NCBI GenBank assembly: GCA_947179295.1
Contig: CAMXAZ010000010.1
Location: forward strand, 1-54,813
DNA: 54,813 bases
Direction of reading: 5' to 3'
Source: an uncultured Muribaculaceae bacterium
GTDB lineage: Bacteria > Bacteroidota > Bacteroidia > Bacteroidales > Muribaculaceae
Positions 24,958 through 33,416 of the stretch are shown here, piece after piece (within the stretch, counting starts at the first letter, position 1; each line of letters starts with the position of its first letter). The notes beneath the pieces are model-generated. The model saw only the letters and a list, made by a program, of their open reading frames with translations. It had not been told where the DNA came from and ran no database searches. Both the position numbers and the translations under genes were made by a program.

Positions 24958-26361
24958 TTACAGTTCCGCTACATAGATCTGCGCGTTTTCGTATTTTCTG
25001 ACTTTCACTCTTGATCCGGCATGGATGAACCCCTGCATGGCTACCGCATCGAGCACATCTCCGTTGATTTCTACTTTTCCGGCCGGGCGCATGTCTGTCA
25101 CAGCCGTTCCGTCAAGACCGATGTAGGCGGCCGGCGTCATATCCACGCCGATATATCCTTCATCCACCTGCTGGGTCAGCATCAGTTCTGTGTGGCGGCG
25201 CACCCACTTGGGACCGTAGGACGATGTAAGATACCAGATGGCAATCACCGCCAGACCGAGGCCGGCGAGGAAGATGACCATCGAACTCCATACGGCATCG
25301 GCGTTCATGTGGGAGAGAGAGAAGGTGTAGTGCTCTATTAGACCGAGGATCACAGCCGCGCAGACACAAGAGATTCCGGCTATGCCTGTGATTCCGAAGC
25401 CGGGCACCACAAAAACCTCAAGAATGATCAGCATTATGCCTAAGACGAACAGCAGGATTATCCATGAGCTGGCTATGCCGCTTATATATAATGGCAGGAA
25501 GTAGAGTATTGCTGCGATTATGGCTGCCGCCGAGGGGAAGCCCACTCCGGGAGAGTGGAGTTCCATATAGATTCCGCCTACAATAAGCATGATCAGCACT
25601 GCCTGCACTGCCGGATTTGTGAGAAACCCGATGAAATTGTCGAGCCATGTCGGGTGATATTCCTCGATGGCATATGATGACGGATGATAGCCGAGCTGCT
25701 GCATAATCTCGTCAACGGATTCGGCTTTGCCGTCGGCATAGTTCCATTTAACGGCCTCGTCAGCCGTGAATGTCAGCACCCTTGTCGAGTCGATCAGACC
25801 GGCTACACTGACCCGCGGATCTACCATAGCTTCTGCCACGAGCGGATTGCGGCGCCATTCCGACTTTCCGTCCGGGCTAATGGTTTTTCCATGCCGCTCG
25901 GCAGTGGCGCGCATCATGGCCCGCATGTATGACTGATATTTGTCAGGCATGGCCATCCCGTTGGCTCCATTGACCACTGTGACGGCTCCCATCGAGGCGC
26001 CGCTCCTCATGAACACTGAGTCGCAGGCCAGTGCGACGAGCGCTCCTGCCGAAGCTGCGTTGTTGTCAACGAATGCCACTGTGGGGCGAGGGAAGTTGAG
26101 CAGTGCGGTGCGGATTGAGTCGGCGTGGACCACTGATCCGCCATAGGTGTTGAGATGCACAATCAGCAGTTCGGCATCAAGACGCGAGGCTTCATCAAGA
26201 GCCTGCCTGGTATAGCGCCAGGTTGAAGAGCCTATCTCGTCATCAAGACGGAGCATATAGACGCCATGCGCTTCATCGGCATTGATTGTTACCGGATATA
26301 TCAGGGCTATGACGGGGATGATCCATAGCCATAAGCGGAATTGTAGATGTGATCGGTTCAT
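24958..26361 (-). CDS. NfeD-type membrane-bound serine protease
   Basis: A 467-residue protein. A signal peptide or first helix is followed by a ClpP-like serine protease domain (about 30-230, with the nucleophile region DNNAASAGALVALACD and the SGASMGAVTVV segment), then about four transmembrane helices (about 245-375), and a C-terminal NfeD OB-fold (about 400-467, TDMRPAGKVEINGDVLDAV). This is the long NfeD form, which acts with stomatin-like proteins on membrane proteins. No stomatin gene adjoins it here. A TTAAGAGGTTGT hairpin separates it from the upstream gene. Confidence 0.9.
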   Translation of the reverse strand: MNRSHLQFRLWLWIIPVIALIYPVTINADEAHGVYMLRLDDEIGSSTWRYTRQALDEASRLDAELLIVHLNTYGGSVVHADSIRTALLNFPRPTVAFVDNNAASAGALVALACDSVFMRSGASMGAVTVVNGANGMAMPDKYQSYMRAMMRATAERHGKTISPDGKSEWRRNPLVAEAMVDPRVSVAGLIDSTRVLTFTADEAVKWNYADGKAESVDEIMQQLGYHPSSYAIEEYHPTWLDNFIGFLTNPAVQAVLIMLIVGGIYMELHSPGVGFPSAAAIIAAILYFLPLYISGIASSWIILLFVLGIMLIILEVFVVPGFGITGIAGISCVCAAVILGLIEHYTFSLSHMNADAVWSSMVIFLAGLGLAVIAIWYLTSSYGPKWVRRHTELMLTQQVDEGYIGVDMTPAAYIGLDGTAVTDMRPAGKVEINGDVLDAVAMQGFIHAGSRVKVRKYENAQIYVAEL

Positions 26362-26380
26362 TGCGGTTTGGTTGTTATTA

Positions 26381-26404
26381 AGAGGTTGTTTTTTTACAAC
26401 CTCT
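26381..26404. repeat. AGAGGTTGT hairpin element, copy 1
   Basis: AGAGGTTGT (26381-26389) pairs with ACAACCTCT (26396-26404) around a T-rich loop. It contains the TAG stop of the LPG-synthase-TM gene on the minus strand and precedes the NfeD gene. A second copy lies at 50943-50966. Confidence 0.7.
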
Positions 26405-27482
26405 AATTGTTTCGGGAAGATTTTCTAAAACTGGCGCGAATCCAAGAGGGGAGTATGCATGCTCCGACAAGCAGATAGACGTAGTAGCTTATGATGCGCC
26501 AGAACAGAGCGATTATCAGAGCGATGCCGGCGCTGTGGATCAGGTCGCCGTAGTAGGTGGTGAACAGCCATTCGCTGATGCCGGCGCTGCCGGGGGTGGG
26601 GCTTATCATCAGGCATATCCATACCACGAACTGGCGGGCGAAAACAATCAGCTGGTCGGCATGAGGGGCAAAGCCAAGGAAAAGAGCGTTGACAACGAGG
26701 TAGCGGGAGGACCAGGAGAGAGCTGTGGCGCCGAATGTCTCAAACCACCATTTCATGGGCCGCTTGCGGAGATCGCGCCCGGTTGCCTCCATGTTTTGTC
26801 CGAGCCGGTCTACTTTCGGGGCCCATTTCCGGAGCAGTCTGAAGTGGAACAGCCAGTTCAGGAACCGGTGGATGCCGTGGGGCCTTATGATGATGCCGAA
26901 AAACAGAATCGAGGTCCAGAGGAATACTATCGCATAGACACCCCAGAACACAGACTGCAGACCTACGGTAAAACTGCCGTGTCCGAAATCGAAAAGTTCG
27001 CTGTATGGCACGAGCAGCATGATGACCGGAATGGAGAGCACGAAGAAGAATTCGTCGAGGAAGAGGGTGGTCATCATCAGCGTGGTGGCGCGTCCGAATT
27101 CTATGCCTTCACGGTTGAGATAGACCATGCCAAGGGCACTTCCGCCGACGGCTGATGGTGTCACGCAGGAAGTGAATTCACAGAGCATGTCGACTTTCAG
27201 GGCCTTGCGCCACGAGAGCTGATGGTCAGTCAAGGCTCTGAAACGCCATGTCAGACCGAAGTCCCGGCCTATCATAAACAGCCATGCGAGAAGAATGCAG
27301 GCTATGACACGGGCGTCAAAATGAATCGAGTCCCACACCTCCGGTTTGAATTCCCGGTGAAACAGCCACACCACGACTCCGATGCCTATGGCTATAGGTA
27401 TGAGTATTTTCCATATAAGTCCGAGCACCTGCCTGCGCTCCGATGGAGTGGTGTTTTTATTTTTTGTGACAGTTGTGCTCAT
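26403..27482 (-). CDS. Lysylphosphatidylglycerol synthase TM-domain (UPF0104) membrane protein
   Basis: A 359-residue polytopic membrane protein with about eight helices, matching the transmembrane domain family of lysylphosphatidylglycerol synthase (MprF N-terminal flippase part). Characteristic stretches are SCVTPSAVGGSALGMVYLNREGI and SPTPGSAGISEWLFTTYYGDL. It lacks the soluble aminoacyl transferase domain, so it is not expected to make lysyl lipid itself; flipping or handling a lipid product is likely. Its 5' end overlaps the glycosyltransferase gene by 26 bases, suggesting they act on the same glycolipid. Confidence 0.85.
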   Translation of the reverse strand: MSTTVTKNKNTTPSERRQVLGLIWKILIPIAIGIGVVVWLFHREFKPEVWDSIHFDARVIACILLAWLFMIGRDFGLTWRFRALTDHQLSWRKALKVDMLCEFTSCVTPSAVGGSALGMVYLNREGIEFGRATTLMMTTLFLDEFFFVLSIPVIMLLVPYSELFDFGHGSFTVGLQSVFWGVYAIVFLWTSILFFGIIIRPHGIHRFLNWLFHFRLLRKWAPKVDRLGQNMEATGRDLRKRPMKWWFETFGATALSWSSRYLVVNALFLGFAPHADQLIVFARQFVVWICLMISPTPGSAGISEWLFTTYYGDLIHSAGIALIIALFWRIISYYVYLLVGACILPSWIRASFRKSSRNN

Positions 27483-28644
27483 ATCGGTCGGTTATTTCGG
27501 CATAGCGGATTAATACTTCATCCATGACGTCGTGCCATGAACGTGCAAGAGTGGCGCGGGCTCCGCGTCCGGTTTTTTCTTTCATGATCGGGTCAGATGC
27601 GATGGCGCGTATTGCGGTCGCATAAGCTTCGGGAGTGCGTTGGGTCAGAAAGCCGTTTTCGCCGTCTCTGATAAGTTCGGCGGCTGTAGAGCCTTCGAGC
27701 AGAAGGGAGGGTGTGGACATAGCCGCTGCCTCTCTGACCACGAGGGGCGCATTGTCATAGAACGAGGGGAAGAGAAATAGATCGGATGCGGCGTAGAAGC
27801 GGCGCAGCTCTTCACGGCTGTCAATCACTCCGTGGAATGTCACCCGGTCTGAAAGTCCCAGTTCACGAGTGAGTTCCTGCATGTCGTGCAGGGCATAGCC
27901 GGTGCCTATGAAATTCATGTGGAATTTCAGGCCGTCAAGGCCTGCGAGCGCACGGACTATGATTTCGATACCTTTTTCGAGAATGTGCTGTCCCACGAAT
28001 AGAAGCCCGAATTCATCATCTGCGAGGCCTATATGCCTGCGCGCTTCTTTCCGGAAGGCAGACTGATCTGAAATTCCTTCGCTGAAATCATTGCCGTTCT
28101 CTACCACTTTGACATCTCCGGTGTAACCGTATTCTCTGAGAGTTTCTTCGACGGCGCTCTGTGGAATCCAGACTTCGGTGGCAGAGTTGTAGAATTCGAG
28201 CAGACGTTTCATCTGATATTTTACCATCGGGCCCGGAAGAGAGCGTTCGAGATCGGTACGGTATTTGGAGTGGAATGTGGCCACGAGCGGGATGTCATGC
28301 TTTCTTGCGGCATAAGCGGCAAGCCGGCCTGACGAGAAAGGGCAGTGGGCGTGGACGAGCCTGAAAGGCGTGGACCGCAGTTTGCGCCAGATGAAGGGAT
28401 CGAATCTCGGATAACCGTAGCGATAGGGGTGGCGGTTGTAGATGGGGAGCGAGAGATAGCGATACATGGTGAAGTCTCCTTCAGGACAGGGTCCGGGAGT
28501 CCAGGGGGTGACTACACAAACTTTGTGGCCTGCTGCGGCAAGCCATTGGCAATAGTTTTCGACTGTCAAAGTGACGCCGTCAAGGACAGGCGGGAAGCTG
28601 TCATTGAAAAGTCCATAGAGATAGGGGCCTGTTTCCGGAGTCAT
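27457..28644 (-). CDS. GT4 family glycosyltransferase, glycolipid synthase-like
   Basis: A 395-residue GT-B glycosyltransferase. The N-terminal motif FNDSFPPVLDGVTLTVENY is of the type found in diacylglycerol glucosyltransferases and mannosyltransferases of the GT4 family, with HAHCPFSSGRLA and TFHSKYRTD following. The nucleotide-sugar site is SFYDNAPLVVREAAAMSTPSLLLEGS near residues 290-320. With the overlapping UPF0104 membrane gene it probably makes and moves a membrane glycolipid; the acceptor is not known. Promoter TATCTTTG lies at 28709-28702. Confidence 0.87.
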   Translation of the reverse strand: MTPETGPYLYGLFNDSFPPVLDGVTLTVENYCQWLAAAGHKVCVVTPWTPGPCPEGDFTMYRYLSLPIYNRHPYRYGYPRFDPFIWRKLRSTPFRLVHAHCPFSSGRLAAYAARKHDIPLVATFHSKYRTDLERSLPGPMVKYQMKRLLEFYNSATEVWIPQSAVEETLREYGYTGDVKVVENGNDFSEGISDQSAFRKEARRHIGLADDEFGLLFVGQHILEKGIEIIVRALAGLDGLKFHMNFIGTGYALHDMQELTRELGLSDRVTFHGVIDSREELRRFYAASDLFLFPSFYDNAPLVVREAAAMSTPSLLLEGSTAAELIRDGENGFLTQRTPEAYATAIRAIASDPIMKEKTGRGARATLARSWHDVMDEVLIRYAEITDRYEHNCHKK

Positions 28645-28701
28645 AAAACGATAGTTGAAAGTGAGTTTCTTCCGGACCGGAAGATGTAAACGGAGTAATT
28701 A

Positions 28702-28709
28702 CAAAGATA
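28702..28709 (-). promoter_or_regulatory. -7 promoter motif for the GT4 / UPF0104 pair
   Basis: The minus strand reads TATCTTTG, about 58 bases upstream of the GT4 start. Confidence 0.65.
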
Positions 28710-28743
28710 ACACTTATCAACCGATTCAGGATTATGAAAAGGC

Positions 28744-29727
28744 CTAAAATTTTCTCCGGATGATTTTTTTTGATGAAGTACGCTGTATGTACGGATCGAA
28801 AATCAGAGCCTTCGGAGCTCGGAGATGCCCGACTTCGGCTTCAATCATAGCCATCAGATTGTCAGTCGGTCCGGGCATATCGGTGACAAGGACCGCCTCT
28901 TCGCCCCAGCGGTCGCTTGGGCGTGATGTTATGTAGAAAGACGTTCCATCAGGAAACAGGCGGGCAATCTTTTTTTCAATTTCCTCCGGGCTTATTTTCA
29001 GGCCTCCGGAGTTGATCACATTGTCAATGCGTCCTCTCCAGCGGAATGTCTGCGGGCTGTCAAGTTCTACTATGTCGTTTGTGACGAGCCGCCCGAATGA
29101 CATCGTCTCACTGCTTATGACAAGGCATCCTCTCGGATCTGTCGAGAAGCTGAAACCGGGGAGCGCCGAGAAGCATTCCGAGCCGAGCCGGCGCAGCGCC
29201 ACATGGCTGCACGTCTCGGTCATGCCGTAAGTGGCGAAAGATGGTATGCCGGAGCCGATTATTCGCTGTTCGTCAACCGGGGCAAGCGGTGCCCCTCCTA
29301 TGATCATGTTGTCAATGCGGTCTGCGAACCCGGATGACAGCACTCCGCTGACTTGCGATGGCACCACAGGCAGCAGTGAAATCCGTCGACCGCTGTTCAG
29401 GCTGAGATCCGACAGCGGACGGTTGGAGGCTTCCTCAACGGTCAGTGCGGCACCTGATTCAAGAGCGCGGACAATCTGCATTTTACCTGCTATGTAATCC
29501 GGTGATAGCGGCAGATGTAGCCATGATCCGGAGTGGAGGCCGAAAAATTTTATAGTAGCTTTGGCCGAGGCCCGCATGTCGGTTTTCTGGAGCTGGATTT
29601 CTTTAGGCGTGCCGGTCGATCCTGAAGTGCGGGCGATGACGTAGGGGGGCGGACTATTCCACTCTTCAATGAACTTTTCGGCTTCGGGTGTCAGAATTGT
29701 TTCCATGCCAGTTGAGGAATTTCCCAC
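28744..29727 (-). CDS. menE: o-Succinylbenzoate-CoA ligase (MenE)
   Basis: Adenylate-forming ligase that activates o-succinylbenzoate with CoA in menaquinone synthesis. The 327-residue product has the AMP-binding signature RTSGSTGTPKEIQL (33-46), the ATYGMTETCSHVALR motif, the GRIDNVINSGGLKISPEEIE hinge, and the catalytic lysine near the C-terminus (SSKKIIRRKF). It is much shorter than the 450-480 residue enzymes of other phyla because the N-terminal subdomain before the P-loop is reduced. An internal ATG at 29706 is an equally plausible start; either overlaps menC (by 37 or 16 bases). It is the last gene of menB-menC-menE. Confidence 0.9.
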   Translation of the reverse strand: MGNSSTGMETILTPEAEKFIEEWNSPPPYVIARTSGSTGTPKEIQLQKTDMRASAKATIKFFGLHSGSWLHLPLSPDYIAGKMQIVRALESGAALTVEEASNRPLSDLSLNSGRRISLLPVVPSQVSGVLSSGFADRIDNMIIGGAPLAPVDEQRIIGSGIPSFATYGMTETCSHVALRRLGSECFSALPGFSFSTDPRGCLVISSETMSFGRLVTNDIVELDSPQTFRWRGRIDNVINSGGLKISPEEIEKKIARLFPDGTSFYITSRPSDRWGEEAVLVTDMPGPTDNLMAMIEAEVGHLRAPKALIFDPYIQRTSSKKIIRRKF

Positions 29728-30743
29728 TTTCCGGCAGGATTGTAGGATAGCCGGTCGCCGCTGACGGACAGCGGTGAGGGAATGTTGTTGTCATACAGTT
29801 GACCTGTGCCAAGCCCCTGCGGCATGTCTGATCCGAGAGTTGCGGTCCACTGGGCAATGGCATTCAGCCCTATGTCTGATTCGAGGGCTGAGGTGATCCA
29901 CCATCCGGCACCGACGGCACCGGCAAGTCTGATCCACTCTTCCGAACCTCCGATGCCACCGCAGAGGGTGGGTTTAAGCACAATGTATTGCGGGCGGATC
30001 GTTTCAAGCATCCGGCGCTTCTCTTCAGTGCCGTTAAGGCCGATAAGTTCTTCGTCAAGAGCGATCGGGATGGGGGAGGTGCGGCATAGACGCTGCATTT
30101 CCTGCCACTGACCTGCTCTTACCGGCTGTTCGATGGAATGGATGTCAAATTCGGCAAGCCGCCTGAGTTTTTCATCGGCTTCCTGAGGGGTGAAAGCGCC
30201 GTTGGCATCGAGCCGGAGTGTGATTTCGGGTGCTTGCGAACGGATATAGCGCAGCAGGCCGATCTCTTCTTCAAAATCAATTCCGCCGATTTTGACTTTC
30301 ACGCATCCGCAGCCGTCAGCCAGTTTACGGGCTATACGTTCGCGCATGGTTTCGCGGTCACCCATCCATACGAGGCCGTTGATCGTGATGGCTTCCCGGC
30401 CTTCGGTCCAGTCAGAGGGATAAAGGATGCGGTGTCCGTTGTTTCTGAGATCAAGTGCGGCAGTCTCGACGGCAAACCTGATTGACGGCCAGTCGGCCAG
30501 CAGGCCCGGATTTTCGAGGTAGGTGTCGATGTTGCGGCATACTGTGTCAAGCATCTCTTCATAGCCCGGCCGGTCGTCGCAGCTCAGTCCGCGGAAAAGT
30601 CCGGCTTCACCGATGCCAAAAACAGCAGGGTGGGCCTTGTCGGATATCCTTATATAATATGTATCCTTCCGGTCCATGCGTTCACGTGAGGTTATGGCAG
30701 TGAACCGGAAGAATAATTCATATTTACACCATGTGGCCTGCAT
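29691..30743 (-). CDS. menC: o-Succinylbenzoate synthase (MenC)
   Basis: Enolase superfamily enzyme that dehydrates SHCHC to o-succinylbenzoate in menaquinone synthesis. The 350-residue product has the catalytic lysine motif CVKVKIG, metal ligands in LRLDANGAF (Asp), SIEQPV (Glu) and IALDEEL (Asp), and a second lysine in YIVLKPTLCGG. ATG 30743 is chosen: it is 17 bases past the menB stop, while the longer open frame runs through menB and encodes a low-complexity basic stretch foreign to the family. Confidence 0.92.
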   Translation of the reverse strand: MQATWCKYELFFRFTAITSRERMDRKDTYYIRISDKAHPAVFGIGEAGLFRGLSCDDRPGYEEMLDTVCRNIDTYLENPGLLADWPSIRFAVETAALDLRNNGHRILYPSDWTEGREAITINGLVWMGDRETMRERIARKLADGCGCVKVKIGGIDFEEEIGLLRYIRSQAPEITLRLDANGAFTPQEADEKLRRLAEFDIHSIEQPVRAGQWQEMQRLCRTSPIPIALDEELIGLNGTEEKRRMLETIRPQYIVLKPTLCGGIGGSEEWIRLAGAVGAGWWITSALESDIGLNAIAQWTATLGSDMPQGLGTGQLYDNNIPSPLSVSGDRLSYNPAGKWEIPQLAWKQF

Positions 30744-30759
30744 ATGTCCAGATAGGTTT

Positions 30760-31581
30760 TTAGCCCGGAAATTTGGGGAATTTGTCGAAGTCTGGGTCGC
30801 GTTTTTCGAGGAATGCGTTCTTACCTTCCTGCGCTTCTTCCATGAGATAGTACATGAGGGTGGCATCACCTGCGAATTCCATCATACCGCGCTGGCCGTC
30901 GAGTTCGGCGTTAAGCGCGCGTTTGATCATGCGGATGGCCATCGGAGAGCGACTAAGAATAGTTTCACACCATTCCACTGTCTCGTCTTCCAGACGGTCG
31001 AAAGGTACGACTTTGTTCACCATACCCATCCGTTCGGCTTCCTCGGCGCTGTACTGGCGGCAGAGAAACCAGATTTCACGCGCTTTTTTCTGGCCTACAC
31101 AACGGGCCAGATAGCTTGAGCCGAAACCGGCGTCGAAACTGCCTACTTTCGGACCTGTCTGGCCGAAGCGGGCATTGTCAGAGGCGATGGTAAGGTCACA
31201 GACCACGTGGAGCACATGGCCGCCGCCGATAGCATAGCCATTTACCATAGCGATGACAGGCTTGGGAATCGAGCGGATTGCCTTGTGAAGGTCAAGGACA
31301 TTCAAGCGGGGCACTCCCTGCTCGTCGATATATCCGCCTATGCCTTTGACTTTCTGATCACCGCCTGAGCAGAAAGCCTTGTCGCCGGCGCCGGTCAGTA
31401 TGATCACACCGATGTCAGACGCTTCCCGGCAATAAGCCATAGCCTCAAGCATTTCGCGGTTTGTCTGCGGGCGGAATGCGTTGTAGACCTGCGGGCGGTT
31501 GATGGTTATTTTGGCAATGCGGCCATATTGTTCGAAAAGTATATCCTCATACTTTTTGATTTCTTTCCATTCTCGTGCCAT
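30760..31581 (-). CDS. menB: 1,4-Dihydroxy-2-naphthoyl-CoA synthase (MenB)
   Basis: Crotonase-fold enzyme that closes the naphthoate ring of menaquinone. The 273-residue product shows the oxyanion-hole motif [30 protein letters not shown], the MenB-type [21 protein letters not shown], and the C-terminal [17 protein letters not shown] that ends most MenB proteins. It is the first gene of the operon with menC (17 bases) and menE. The usual partners menF, menD and menA are not in the window. A promoter TAATTTTG lies at 31616-31609, divergent from serB. Confidence 0.96.
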   Translation of the reverse strand: MAREWKEIKKYEDILFEQYGRIAKITINRPQVYNAFRPQTNREMLEAMAYCREASDIGVIILTGAGDKAFCSGGDQKVKGIGGYIDEQGVPRLNVLDLHKAIRSIPKPVIAMVNGYAIGGGHVLHVVCDLTIASDNARFGQTGPKVGSFDAGFGSSYLARCVGQKKAREIWFLCRQYSAEEAERMGMVNKVVPFDRLEDETVEWCETILSRSPMAIRMIKRALNAELDGQRGMMEFAGDATLMYYLMEEAQEGKNAFLEKRDPDFDKFPKFPG

Positions 31582-31608
31582 ATATTTGCGATTGTTAAAT
31601 TACACATG

Positions 31609-31616
31609 CAAAATTA
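31609..31616 (-). promoter_or_regulatory. -7 promoter motif for menBCE
   Basis: The minus strand reads TAATTTTG, 27 bases before the menB ATG and 24 bases from the divergent serB motif. Confidence 0.7.
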
Positions 31617-31639
31617 CCAAAAAATCAGAGATAACTTCG

Positions 31640-31647
31640 TATCTTTG
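31640..31647 (+). promoter_or_regulatory. -7 promoter motif for serB
   Basis: TATCTTTG, 34 bases before the serB ATG. The position rules out the longer open frame that begins inside menB on the opposite strand. Confidence 0.7.
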
Positions 31648-31681
31648 TTATCCAAAATCCAATTATTTCTCATATATAGAT

Positions 31682-32911
31682 ATGGAAACGCCTCAGCTTG
31701 AACTAATTCTTATCAATATATCCGGCCAGGACCATCCGGGTGTGACATCGGCTCTATCTGAAATTCTTGCCCGCTACAATGCCGGCATTCTTGACATCGG
31801 GCAGGCCGACATACATCATACCCTTTCACTGGGCATTCTGATAAAGACTGATTCGGCAGTTTCGGGCAACATCATGAAGGAACTGCTGTTCAAGGCTACC
31901 GAACTGAATGTGAATGTGCGTTTCTCTCCGGTAAGTATTGAAGAATATGAGAATTGGGTCGGTATGCAGGGTAAAGACCGCTGGATAATAACGATTCTCG
32001 GCCGGCGGCTGACGGCCAGGCAGATTGCCAACGTGACGGCCGAAATCTCAGAGCAGGGCATGAATATCGACTCCATCCAGCGTCTGACCGGACGAATGCC
32101 TTTGGGCGAGGAAGAGCAGCCGCTGTCAAAATCGTGTGTCGAATTCTCAGTGCGCGGTATGCCGAGAGATACGGCTGCGATGCAGGCACGCTTCATGCAG
32201 CTTTCACAGGAAGAAGAGTTTGACATTTCAATGCAGGAAGACACTCTTTTCCGCCGTTGCCGCAGACTGATCTGCTTTGATATGGACTCGACTCTTATCG
32301 AGACTGAGGTTATTGACGAACTGGCCATCAGAGCCGGTGTCGGCGACCAGGTCAAGGCTATAACCGAACGGGCCATGAGAGGTGAGATTGATTTCTGCGA
32401 AAGTTTCCGCGAACGTGTGGCGCTCCTCAAAGGATTTGATGAAAGCGTGATGCAGGAGATAGCCGAGAATCTGCCTATAACAGAAGGTCTTGACCGCATG
32501 ATGCAGGTGCTTAAGCGTGTAGGCTATAAGACTGCAATCCTGTCAGGCGGTTTCACCTATTTCGGAAATTATCTCAAGCAGAAATATGGTTTTGACTATG
32601 TCTATGCCAATGAGCTTGAAATCGTTGACGGAAAACTGACCGGGCGCTATCTCGGTGAGATTGTCGACGGTCGCAGGAAAGCCGAACTGCTGAAACTGAT
32701 AGCTCAGGTGGAGAATGTGAACATTGCGCAGACTATTGCGGTCGGCGACGGAGCTAACGATCTGCCGATGCTCTCCACCGCAGGACTTGGTATAGCATTC
32801 CATGCCAAACCTAAGGTCAAAGCCAATGCCGAACAGTCTATTTCGACCATCGGACTTGACGGAGTTCTTTATTTCCTTGGCTTTAAAGACTCGTTTATTT
32901 CAGAGAAGTAA
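31682..32911 (+). CDS. serB: Phosphoserine phosphatase with N-terminal ACT domains (SerB)
   Basis: Last enzyme of serine biosynthesis. The 409-residue product has two ACT-like regulatory domains (about 7-85 and 100-180, the first beginning ELILINISGQDHPGVTSAL), then a HAD phosphatase domain. HAD motif I is CFDMDSTLIE (nucleophile Asp200, acid Asp202), motif II AILSGGFTYF, and motif IV VGDGANDLPML. The ACT domains suggest feedback by amino acids. ATG 31682 agrees with the promoter at 31640-31647. A stable hairpin follows the gene. Confidence 0.95.
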   Translation: METPQLELILINISGQDHPGVTSALSEILARYNAGILDIGQADIHHTLSLGILIKTDSAVSGNIMKELLFKATELNVNVRFSPVSIEEYENWVGMQGKDRWIITILGRRLTARQIANVTAEISEQGMNIDSIQRLTGRMPLGEEEQPLSKSCVEFSVRGMPRDTAAMQARFMQLSQEEEFDISMQEDTLFRRCRRLICFDMDSTLIETEVIDELAIRAGVGDQVKAITERAMRGEIDFCESFRERVALLKGFDESVMQEIAENLPITEGLDRMMQVLKRVGYKTAILSGGFTYFGNYLKQKYGFDYVYANELEIVDGKLTGRYLGEIVDGRRKAELLKLIAQVENVNIAQTIAVGDGANDLPMLSTAGLGIAFHAKPKVKANAEQSISTIGLDGVLYFLGFKDSFISEK

Positions 32912-32940
32912 GACACTTTTGAAATTGCCAGCTAAATACA

Positions 32941-32968
32941 GAAAAGGTTGTAACGATACAACCTTTTC
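32941..32968 (+). terminator. Hairpin after serB
   Basis: A perfect 12-bp stem (GAAAAGGTTGTA with TACAACCTTTTC) and loop ACGA, 30 bases past the serB stop. The following sequence is only moderately T-rich (GTGGTTTGTTG). Its AGGTTGT core resembles the element at 26381 and 50943. Confidence 0.7.
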
Positions 32969-33101
32969 CGTGGTTTGTTGCTATCCGTTACACTGATTAA
33001 GGCCCTATGAAGTATCTCAGATACAATAAAATTGGGCCAGTCAATTGGGCTTGGAGATGATTTTTATTTGCGATTGCACCTTCATTCCCAAATATTATCG
33101 C

Positions 33102-33109
33102 TAAATTTG
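33102..33109 (+). promoter_or_regulatory. -7 promoter motif in front of the structured RNA
   Basis: TAAATTTG, a TAnnTTTG match in the gene-free region after serB. It predicts a transcript starting near 33115, just before the structured region. Confidence 0.6.
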
Positions 33110-33114
33110 TCGGC

Positions 33115-33305
33115 GAAAAGGTTTTACCTTTCCTCTACATTTTAGAAAAAAAGAAGCGTTATGCTTATCTTGTAGTTTGCGAACGTAGGAAATTCAGAAA
33201 ACGATGCAAGGATAGCATAGTGGTTCTCACGTGTATAGCGTGGGCTGCTATTGTTACATCTGCATCAAAGGTTTCCTACGACCTGCAAACTAAGACGTGG
33301 CATAG
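33115..33305 (+). ncRNA. Structured RNA candidate, rod-like, 6S-like architecture
   Basis: The 500 bases between serB and the next gene hold no credible reading frame but a long set of nested pairings behind a TAnnTTTG promoter. From outside in: TATGC (33160-33164) with GCATA (33300-33304); TAGTTTGC (33173-33180) with GCAAACTA (33285-33292); CGTAGGAAA (33184-33192) with TTTCCTACG (33272-33280); an internal loop of 10 by 5 bases; GATGCA (33203-33208) with TGCATC (33261-33266); ATAGCA (33212-33217) with TGCTAT (33246-33251); CTCACG (33226-33231) with CGTGGG (33239-33244), and a seven-base loop. A small hairpin (AAAGG/CCTTT) sits at the 5' end. The long rod with an open middle resembles 6S RNA. 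The 3' end is not defined by a T-run, so a leader of the next gene is the main alternative. Confidence 0.65.
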
Positions 33306-33416
33306 TTGGCTCACGTATTCTATATGACTAATCTCTTCATTGGGCCAAAGAAGATACGATCGTTGACTATGAACAGATGGATTAAATGTATTTCAGGTAC
33401 CTCTTACAATTTTAAT

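Noticed and set aside
30744-30869. N-terminal extension of MenC
   Set aside because: The extra 42 codons overlap menB and are basic, low-complexity and unlike the family.
32970-33416. Mobile element or gene remnant in the gap after serB
   Set aside because: No frame, terminal repeat or transposase similarity was seen; the pairing pattern fits a structured RNA instead.
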